Assembly (NCBI GenBank): GCA_965234685.1
Contig: OZ248539.1
Location: 1,798,001-1,862,000, forward strand
DNA length: 64,000 bases
Direction: 5' to 3'
From: Fimbriimonas planktonicus
Lineage (GTDB): Bacteria > Armatimonadota > Fimbriimonadia > Fimbriimonadales > Fimbriimonadaceae
Under the pieces are notes generated by a model. The model saw only the letters and a program-made list of their open reading frames with translations. It ran no database searches and was not told the DNA's origin. Made by a program: the position numbers and the translations under genes. Positions 58,943-64,000 of the stretch are shown here, piece after piece; the stretch's first letter is position 1, and each line of letters starts with the position of its first letter.

Positions 58943-58980
58943 AAGAAAAGCCCCGGATGGAAACATCCGGGACTTTTCTT
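58943..58980. terminator. Bidirectional rho-independent terminator
   Basis: Stem of 17 positions with one C/A mismatch (58943-58959 with 58964-58980), GAAA loop, A-rich and T-rich ends. Between convergent prpC and the CAP gene. Confidence 0.9.
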
Positions 58981-58989
58981 GTCTCGGCT

Positions 58990-60126
58990 CTACTTCGTCG
59001 TGAACGACCAAGTTCGAAGCTCGGTTGCTCCGCTCGCCCGCGCCGTTCGCACCAGCACGTTGTACTCCGTGCCCTTCCGCAACGGCCGCGCCGGAATGAC
59101 AAACGCCGTCGCCTTCAAACTCTCATCTTTGGAGCCGTCGACCACAAAAATGTCGATGGATTCCGATCCGGTCGTTAGCTTCGCCTCAACCACCTTCAAC
59201 GCTTCCTTGTGGCCAAACTCCGTAATCACAATCGGGTAGCCGACGATGCTCCCCGCCGATTCGAAGAACCGCAACGGATTCGGTCGCTCCGAGTTGAACC
59301 AGCTCGACGGCACCTGCTTCTGATCTACCGAAGGGCTCAATACGACGCCAGCGTGGCTTGAGTGACCAAAAATCAAATTCATCGATTCGCCCGACATCCC
59401 GGCCCCTGCCTCAATCGGTCCGGGAGCCAAAAACGGCAAGCGGTGGTACGGCGCGGCAAACGCTGCCTCGACCGATTCCCGAGGTGAAGGCAAGTTGTGA
59501 ACCACCGCTTCCGACGCCGCTTCGTTCCAACCTAACAGGTTGAGCCGCTCCCGCAAATTCTTGCCAAAAAATCCGATTCCAGAATCTTCCTGCCCATGGC
59601 CGGTGCGCTTGTTTTGCGCCAGATACTGGCTATGCAACTGAGCCACGTGCGATAAGCATCGATCTGTGATCACCGGATCAAGCCCCGTCGCTCGCCGAAG
59701 TTCGTTCACCACGTTCAGGCTCTCGATTGCGGCTGCCGATGGCTCCAAATACTCCCGAGCGGCATCCGTCCGAACCGTCGCCGTCCAAGATTTCTGGAAC
59801 ATGGACTTGCGATCGATCACGATCTTCGCCGTGACTTCAACCGGTCCCGGAGGCAGCGGGCCGGAAGGACGAAATTCCAAACGACCTGATTGCTGAGAAA
59901 AGGTCGAAGGCACCGGGTTTCCGTTGACTTCCATTACAGCATCCGTAATCTGCGCATTCCCTTCCGGTGCCACGCGCATTCGGAAAATAGGCTGCGCCAC
60001 CATCAGGTCTCCGCTCGGACCGTAGCTAAACATTCGAAGGGCAGGAGCCGGAGCTCCCGCAATGGACACGCCAACGCAAACGAACGTCAACGACAGGCAA
60101 ACAAGGCGAACAGCCGCCAAAAGCAT
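58990..60126 (-). CDS. Secreted CAP/SCP domain protein
   Basis: A 378-residue secreted protein (signal LLAAVRLVCLSLTFVCVGVSIA). Residues about 25-110 form an Ig-like domain; a CAP (SCP/PR-1) domain follows at about 130-260 ('LNVVNELRRATGLDPVITDRCLSHVAQLHSQYL', 'TGHGQ', 'NLRERLNLLGW', 'EAFAAPYHRLPFL'-like with the second His); the C-terminus has another Ig-like domain ('IPARPLRKGTEYNVLVR'). CAP proteins are extracellular; function unknown here. ATG at 60126 chosen from the signal peptide and the TATACT six bases before it. Confidence 0.85.
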   Translation of the reverse strand: MLLAAVRLVCLSLTFVCVGVSIAGAPAPALRMFSYGPSGDLMVAQPIFRMRVAPEGNAQITDAVMEVNGNPVPSTFSQQSGRLEFRPSGPLPPGPVEVTAKIVIDRKSMFQKSWTATVRTDAAREYLEPSAAAIESLNVVNELRRATGLDPVITDRCLSHVAQLHSQYLAQNKRTGHGQEDSGIGFFGKNLRERLNLLGWNEAASEAVVHNLPSPRESVEAAFAAPYHRLPFLAPGPIEAGAGMSGESMNLIFGHSSHAGVVLSPSVDQKQVPSSWFNSERPNPLRFFESAGSIVGYPIVITEFGHKEALKVVEAKLTTGSESIDIFVVDGSKDESLKATAFVIPARPLRKGTEYNVLVRTARASGATELRTWSFTTK

Positions 60127-60132
60127 AGTCCG

Positions 60133-60138
60133 AGTATA
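60133..60138 (-). promoter_or_regulatory. TATACT, probable -10 box of a leaderless transcript
   Basis: TATACT on the minus strand six bases before the ATG at 60126; near-consensus. Confidence 0.6.
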
Positions 60139-60324
60139 CACGCAAATCTGAGCTTTTGTACCGCTTTTACGTGACAAGCGAAAACGGTACACGAAACTAG
60201 TGTATTTACGGTCATGACGCTAGTGTGAACGTTCAATCGCAACAACTCGTCTAGAAACTATTCGCTCCGAACCGGAGACATCTTCCGCCCCAATCTCGTC
60301 GGAGTAAAGTAGAGAGAACACAGT

Positions 60325-62277
60325 ATGAGCTCGCCACCGAGCACACTCGGCCAGTACCAAGTTATTCGGGAAATCGCAAGATCGAACGATATTGTTTATG
60401 AGGGTTACGATCCCCTGATGAACCGTCGCGTCGCGATCAAAGAACTTGCGATGCCGGCTGGTGCGAGCACTCAACAGCAAGAAGAGCGACTACAACGATT
60501 CCGACGAGAAGCCCAAGCTGCCGGAACCCTGAATCACCCGAACATCATGACGGTGTACTCCTTCGCGGAGGACGCCGGCCGAACCTTCATGGCGATGGAG
60601 TTTCTGGATGGACACACCCTCCGAAACGAAATCGACACCAAGGGCATCATCCCGATGAACGAGGCGATCCGCATCGCCACCGACATCCTCCACGGCCTCG
60701 CCCACGCCCACAAAAAAGGCGTCATTCATCGCGACATCAAGCCGGAGAACATCCAGATCCTCTCCACCGGCGAAATCAAAATCACCGACTTCGGCATCGC
60801 CCGTCTCACTTTCCAGCCGAACCTCACCATGGACGGCCAGGTCTTCGGCACCCCAAGCTACATGAGCCCGGAACAGGTGGTCGGAAAAGACATCGATGCC
60901 CGATCCGACGTGTTCAGCCTCGGCGTTGTGCTGTACGAAATGATCGCTGGCCAAAAGCCGTTTGCGGGCGACTCCGTCGTCAGCATCACCTACGCGATCA
61001 TGAACAAGGAGCCGGTTCAGCCATCGCAAATGCCCTATCGGCTCTGGCAAACCGTCCAACGCGCCCTCGAAAAAGCTCCCGTCGCCCGATGGGACAGCGC
61101 CGATGCCTTCATCGTCGCTATCGAAGAGGCAATGCAAAGCGGAACGGTTGACCCAAGCAACAACCCTTACCTCCAGCACGGCCTTTCCCCATCAACGTCT
61201 TCATTCTCCGTTCCCCCTCCCGTCATCGGCGTGCCCAATCCGTACGCGCAGAATCCGCATCCGGTACACACGCCCGGCATCGTGAATCAGCCGTACAACC
61301 CGGCCCAACCACAAAATCCGTACGCCGCTGCGCCACCCCTCGGCGGATACACCCAGCAGCCCTACGGTGCTGCTCCCTACCCCGGCGCAAACTACCCCGG
61401 TGCCAACAGCTATCCCGGTGCCAACAGCTATCCCGGCGCATCTTATCCCGGCGCTACGTACCCAGGTGCTCCATATCCGAACGCCAGCTATCCGGGCCAA
61501 ACCCAAACGCCCTACGGCCAAACGTCCATGCCCCCGCCCGGGCCGCTGCCGACCTACTTCCCGCCGCCGCCACGCAAGCCGCTAGTAAGCCCAGAAACCG
61601 CCGCCTTCTTTAAGCGCCTCTTCCTGACCTTCCTGCTGGTCGGAACCGTACTCGCCCTCGTCACCGTCGCCGTGCAAGCCATCGCGACCGCGTGGCAGCG
61701 CTATGCCGCCGAAGACCAAGACCGACAGCTCATCGTCCAAGCCCGCCAGCAAGACGCCCGAATCCCGGTCGAAGAGCGAATCCAAACCCTGGAAGGACTC
61801 CGCAGCCGCGTGCAAAGCGACACGATGAAGGACGAAATCAAGCGAAACCTCGCCGTCCTTTACGAAGAGCTCGGGCGAAAACACATCGCGAACAATCAGG
61901 ACCCGCAGGCCGAATCCGCCTACATCCGTGCCAGTGCGCTGGACAAGAACAATTCTGCCCTAGCCTCAAACCTCGCGAGCCTCTACCAAACGCGCGCCCT
62001 TGCCGAGCCTCAGCCGAGCCAACGAATCCTGCTACTCAACCAATCAGGAGAGCAATGGGAGATCGCCGGAAAGGCCGAACGAGACTCCCAAAAGCGAACT
62101 GAGTACTTGAACCAGGCCGCCCTCGTGTACTTCACCGCCGCCACCGAAACCAAAAACCTCGGCGACCCAAGCCAGTACTCGCGCGCAAGACAAACTCTGT
62201 ATGCCGCCCAGCGCGTCGTAACGCCCCAAAGCGACCTAGCCGGCCAAATCCAGTCGCTCCTCACTACGCTCCAGTAA
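60325..62277 (+). CDS. Membrane Ser/Thr protein kinase with repeat linker and TPR-like outer domain
   Basis: A 650-residue protein. Hanks-type kinase domain at about 10-275: 'VAIKEL' (Lys39), 'VIHRDIKPEN' (Asp137), 'ITDFGIAR' (Asp155), 'GTPSYMSPEQ', 'DVFSLGVVLYEM'. The ATP-binding glycine loop is replaced by 'EIARSNDIVYEG', with none of the usual glycines before the final one. A Pro/Tyr/Gly/Asn linker (about 285-425) has tandem YPGA(N)S repeats at about 350-392. One transmembrane helix at about 431-453, then an outer helical domain with TPR-like features to the C-terminus. Probable receptor kinase; ligand unknown. Confidence 0.92.
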   Translation: MSSPPSTLGQYQVIREIARSNDIVYEGYDPLMNRRVAIKELAMPAGASTQQQEERLQRFRREAQAAGTLNHPNIMTVYSFAEDAGRTFMAMEFLDGHTLRNEIDTKGIIPMNEAIRIATDILHGLAHAHKKGVIHRDIKPENIQILSTGEIKITDFGIARLTFQPNLTMDGQVFGTPSYMSPEQVVGKDIDARSDVFSLGVVLYEMIAGQKPFAGDSVVSITYAIMNKEPVQPSQMPYRLWQTVQRALEKAPVARWDSADAFIVAIEEAMQSGTVDPSNNPYLQHGLSPSTSSFSVPPPVIGVPNPYAQNPHPVHTPGIVNQPYNPAQPQNPYAAAPPLGGYTQQPYGAAPYPGANYPGANSYPGANSYPGASYPGATYPGAPYPNASYPGQTQTPYGQTSMPPPGPLPTYFPPPPRKPLVSPETAAFFKRLFLTFLLVGTVLALVTVAVQAIATAWQRYAAEDQDRQLIVQARQQDARIPVEERIQTLEGLRSRVQSDTMKDEIKRNLAVLYEELGRKHIANNQDPQAESAYIRASALDKNNSALASNLASLYQTRALAEPQPSQRILLLNQSGEQWEIAGKAERDSQKRTEYLNQAALVYFTAATETKNLGDPSQYSRARQTLYAAQRVVTPQSDLAGQIQSLLTTLQ

Positions 62278-62282
62278 GGGAA

Positions 62283-63062
62283 CTAGCCCGCCGACCGCGT
62301 CAACGCGCCGTCGACCAGCAAGTTCACGCCCGAGATGTAGCCGCTATCCACACCGCACAGCATCACAATCGGCGCCGCGATCTCTCTCGGGTCCGCAAGC
62401 CGACCCATCGGAACCTCTGCCGCCTGCTTCTCGAGCGCCTCTTCCGGCGTAATGTTCTCCCGCTTCGCCCGAACATCGGCCAGATGCCGTTGCCGATCCG
62501 TTAAGGTATGACCCGGCAAAACTGCATTAACCGTTACACCGGATGGAGCCAACTGCCGAGCCTGCAGCCGAGTCAAGTTCAAGAGCCCACCACGCAGAGT
62601 GCTCGAGACCGCGAGAATGTCCGATGCCTCTTTTGCCACCAACGAAGTCACGTGAACAATCCGTCCCCACTTCGCCTCCACCATTCCCGGTGAGACCAAG
62701 TTCACGAGCCGCACTACGTTCATCAACGTCGACTCGAACCCACTCTGCCACTGCTCCTCGCTCAAGTCCGACAACAATCCCGCCGGCGGACCGCCCGTAT
62801 TCGTGATCAAAATCTCCGGCGTGCCGAGGTCTTGCTGAGTCTGTTCCAACCACCAAGCCAAGTCCTCTGCATCCGCCACGTCCACAACATAAGACCGCGA
62901 CTCGCCCTGAATCTCCGCCTCCGCTGCCTCAAGCGTCTCCTCGGTCCGGCCACAAATCGAAACCCGGCAACCTTCCTCCGCCAGCAGCTTCGCCGTCGCC
63001 AGCCCAATGCCCTTACTCGCCGCTGCGACCATCGCAACCTTTCCTGCAATCCCTAGATTCAT
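62283..63062 (-). CDS. Short-chain dehydrogenase/reductase lacking the YxxxK motif
   Basis: A 259-residue SDR. NAD(P) site 'VAMVAAASKGIGLATAKLL' (TGxxxGIG variant), 'NTGGPPAG', 'IVHVTSLVAKEA' (Ser) and 'GVTVNAVLPGHTLT'. Where the catalytic Tyr-xxx-Lys should be it has 'LAVSSTLRGGLLNL', the form seen in the BKR-like SDR subfamily with no Tyr/Lys. ATG at 63062 chosen because upstream codons are outside the domain and a CATACT box sits six bases before. Substrate unknown; may not be an ordinary dehydrogenase. Confidence 0.87.
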   Translation of the reverse strand: MNLGIAGKVAMVAAASKGIGLATAKLLAEEGCRVSICGRTEETLEAAEAEIQGESRSYVVDVADAEDLAWWLEQTQQDLGTPEILITNTGGPPAGLLSDLSEEQWQSGFESTLMNVVRLVNLVSPGMVEAKWGRIVHVTSLVAKEASDILAVSSTLRGGLLNLTRLQARQLAPSGVTVNAVLPGHTLTDRQRHLADVRAKRENITPEEALEKQAAEVPMGRLADPREIAAPIVMLCGVDSGYISGVNLLVDGALTRSAG

Positions 63063-63068
63063 ATTCCG

Positions 63069-63074
63069 AGTATG
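63069..63074 (-). promoter_or_regulatory. CATACT, possible -10 box
   Basis: CATACT on the minus strand six bases before the ATG at 63062; one base off TANNNT. Confidence 0.4.
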
Positions 63075-63093
63075 ACCAGACAGACAAACAAAA

Positions 63094-63121
63094 GCGGGCC
63101 AAGCGTCTCCGCTTGGCCCGC
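63094..63121 (-). terminator. Rho-independent terminator of the outer-membrane protein gene
   Basis: 12-bp perfect stem GCGGGCCAAGCG with complement, TCTC loop, followed on the minus strand by TTTGTTTGT. Confidence 0.85.
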
Positions 63122-63138
63122 ACTCTGCTAACGAAAAG

Positions 63139-63816
63139 TTAGAATCGGAAGCCGACGGTAAGGCTGACCGAATCGGTCGAAACGCCGTCCACCTTCGGAC
63201 CAAAGTTGAGCGCAAGCTCCGCCGAAGTCAATGGATTGAACTTGTAGCCCGCAAGCACGCGACCACCGATCGAGAATCGAGTCTCATCGGCCATTCGGCT
63301 GCCGTTGGCATTAAATCGGACAGGATTAGCAGCCGCATTGCCACCGCTACCACCACCGTTGCCGCCGCCACCACCGGGGTTTGCTACTGGCGAACCAAAT
63401 CGGCCCTTAACTCGGACCAACTGTACGCCCGCGCCATAACCAGCATAAAAGCCGCGATCGGTTCCGCCAGCTGCGTCCAGAAGAACGCGCTCAACGAACT
63501 GAACGCCGAACACATCGCCGGTGCCCGAGCTGTTGCCCCGGTTAATTCGGCCCGTAAACTCAACAAAGGACTGAGCGTTGGACTTGAAAAGTCCACCAAC
63601 GTTCAGTTGTCGGCCGATACCGAACTCAATCCCGTTCTGGCTCGTGAGGTCCCGACCGGTCGTAGCCGAAAGGCTGTTAAATCCGAATCGAACGAGCCAC
63701 GGCTTTTCGACGGCGGCCTGAACGGCGGTAGGTGTAACTTCGGTTGCGCCGGCAACGGCTCCCAAGACAAGGGCGAGCGCACTAACGGCGAGTGCTCGGT
63801 GAAGGATATTTTGCAT
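63139..63816 (-). CDS. Outer-membrane beta-barrel protein
   Basis: A 225-residue protein with signal peptide (ALAVSALALVLGAVAGA), alternating beta strands ('WLVRFGFNSLSA', 'GFYAGYGAGVQLVRVKG', 'FSIGGRVLAGYKF', 'AELALNFGP') and a C-terminal 'SVSLTVGFRF' ending in Phe, the outer-membrane insertion signal. A Gly/Asn-rich loop (about 145-160) separates strands. Porin-like or OmpA-barrel-like of small size; function unknown. Supports a diderm envelope. Confidence 0.85.
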   Translation of the reverse strand: MQNILHRALAVSALALVLGAVAGATEVTPTAVQAAVEKPWLVRFGFNSLSATTGRDLTSQNGIEFGIGRQLNVGGLFKSNAQSFVEFTGRINRGNSSGTGDVFGVQFVERVLLDAAGGTDRGFYAGYGAGVQLVRVKGRFGSPVANPGGGGGNGGGSGGNAAANPVRFNANGSRMADETRFSIGGRVLAGYKFNPLTSAELALNFGPKVDGVSTDSVSLTVGFRF

Positions 63817-63867
63817 TGGATTGTTCCTACCAATCAGGTTCTAAGTCGCCTGATCAGAGATCGACAA

Positions 63868-64000
63868 TTAGTATAGGTCCGTCGAAAAATTTATGCCACC
63901 GTTTTTGATCAGCACGTGAACGAGGTACCTAGCGTCGCTGTCCGAGAGCGCGTGCGTTCGAGCCACCGCCGCCACGACCGAACCGAAAGTCGCCCCGGCT
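63868..64000 (-). CDS. C-terminus of an unknown protein (partial, runs off the right edge)
   Basis: An open minus-strand frame of 43 codons entering from the right edge and ending at TAA (63868-63870), with 'VARTHALSDSDARYLVHVL' and a tail 'NGGINFSTDLY'. Too short to assign. It would be upstream of the outer-membrane protein gene in the same direction. Confidence 0.5.
   Translation of the reverse strand, partial: AGATFGSVVAAVARTHALSDSDARYLVHVLIKNGGINFSTDLY

Noticed and set aside
60193..60324. Repeated CTAGTGT near 60200 and 60220 upstream of the kinase gene
   Set aside because: Two copies of seven bases could be an operator, but there is no dyad symmetry or further copy to support it.
1..64000. 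tRNA, rRNA, riboswitch, IS element or attachment site
   Set aside because: The gaps longer than 150 bp (for example 36246-36412, 37046-37262, 41889-42147, 52255-52801, 53084-53300) were read for cloverleaf arms, T-loop sequences, terminal inverted repeats and transposase fragments; none was convincing.

Overview
The window is a GC-rich stretch of chromosome from a Gram-negative-type bacterium, most likely a member of Armatimonadota (Fimbriimonadia-like). The reasons are a bona fide ftsZ (many planctomycetes lack one), an outer-membrane beta-barrel ending in Phe, a PEP-CTERM protein, many secreted Tat/Sec proteins of the kinds seen in planctomycetes and armatimonads (ThuA, SUMF1, Gfo/Idh/MocA, DUF4397, DUF3299), and an uncharacterised tandem of paralogues ending in a 'DPFTDKPL ... 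YSVG' tail. The assignment is inference from gene content, not from a marker-gene tree. No rRNA, tRNA, IS element, integrase or CRISPR array was seen.

Layout. 1-10.1 kb: secreted and envelope enzymes (Tat protein, ThuA, SUMF1, ApbE, Gfo/Idh/MocA, purple acid phosphatase-like, FAS1, Cys-rich protein, propeller-like protein, alditol oxidase, AIM24). 10.2-18.3 kb: a rhamnose/rhamnoside locus with RhaS-like binding protein, a permease, a natural fusion of a double-cassette ATPase with a second permease, an SGNH esterase and a divergent GH78 alpha-L-rhamnosidase. 18.4-23.9 kb: TPR protein, tricorn-like protease and a small operon ending in hisF. 24.0-29.6 kb: one 1844-residue DUF4011-helicase-Vsr/DUF3320 protein of visibly lower GC, a probable acquired anti-phage gene. 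29.7-34.4 kb: secreted CBM9-like protein, ftsZ and the bifunctional rhamnulose-1-phosphate aldolase/dehydrogenase, which would complete part of the rhamnose pathway. 34.4-43.9 kb: accessory genes (PhyH oxygenase, HEPN-like protein, GH5, DUF4397, several unknowns, a TIM-barrel hydrolase). 43.9-46.5 kb: ABC ATPase-FtsX permease-DUF3299 operon. 46.7-50 kb: secreted protein and the paralogue tandem. 50-52.3 kb: cupin-metY-CoA-binding operon. 52.3-56.8 kb: a long non-coding stretch, two short secreted surface proteins, a NarL-type regulator, an orphan OppD-like ATPase and small membrane proteins, one apparently frameshifted. 56.9-59 kb: prpB-prpC (2-methylcitrate cycle). 59-64 kb: CAP-domain protein, membrane Ser/Thr kinase with an unusual ATP loop, SDR, outer-membrane protein and a partial gene.

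Across the window a TANNNT hexamer (a -10 box) sits 5-7 nt before the start codon of many first genes, which suggests that leaderless transcription is common here; genes without it tend to have a Shine-Dalgarno. Convergent genes are usually separated by long perfect hairpins. The most interesting items are the solitary helicase-nuclease, the fused rhamnose importer, the leaderless promoter signature, the Gly-loop-less kinase, a 28-bp palindrome coded inside a signal peptide just after ftsZ, and a divergent gene pair whose signal-peptide codons overlap.
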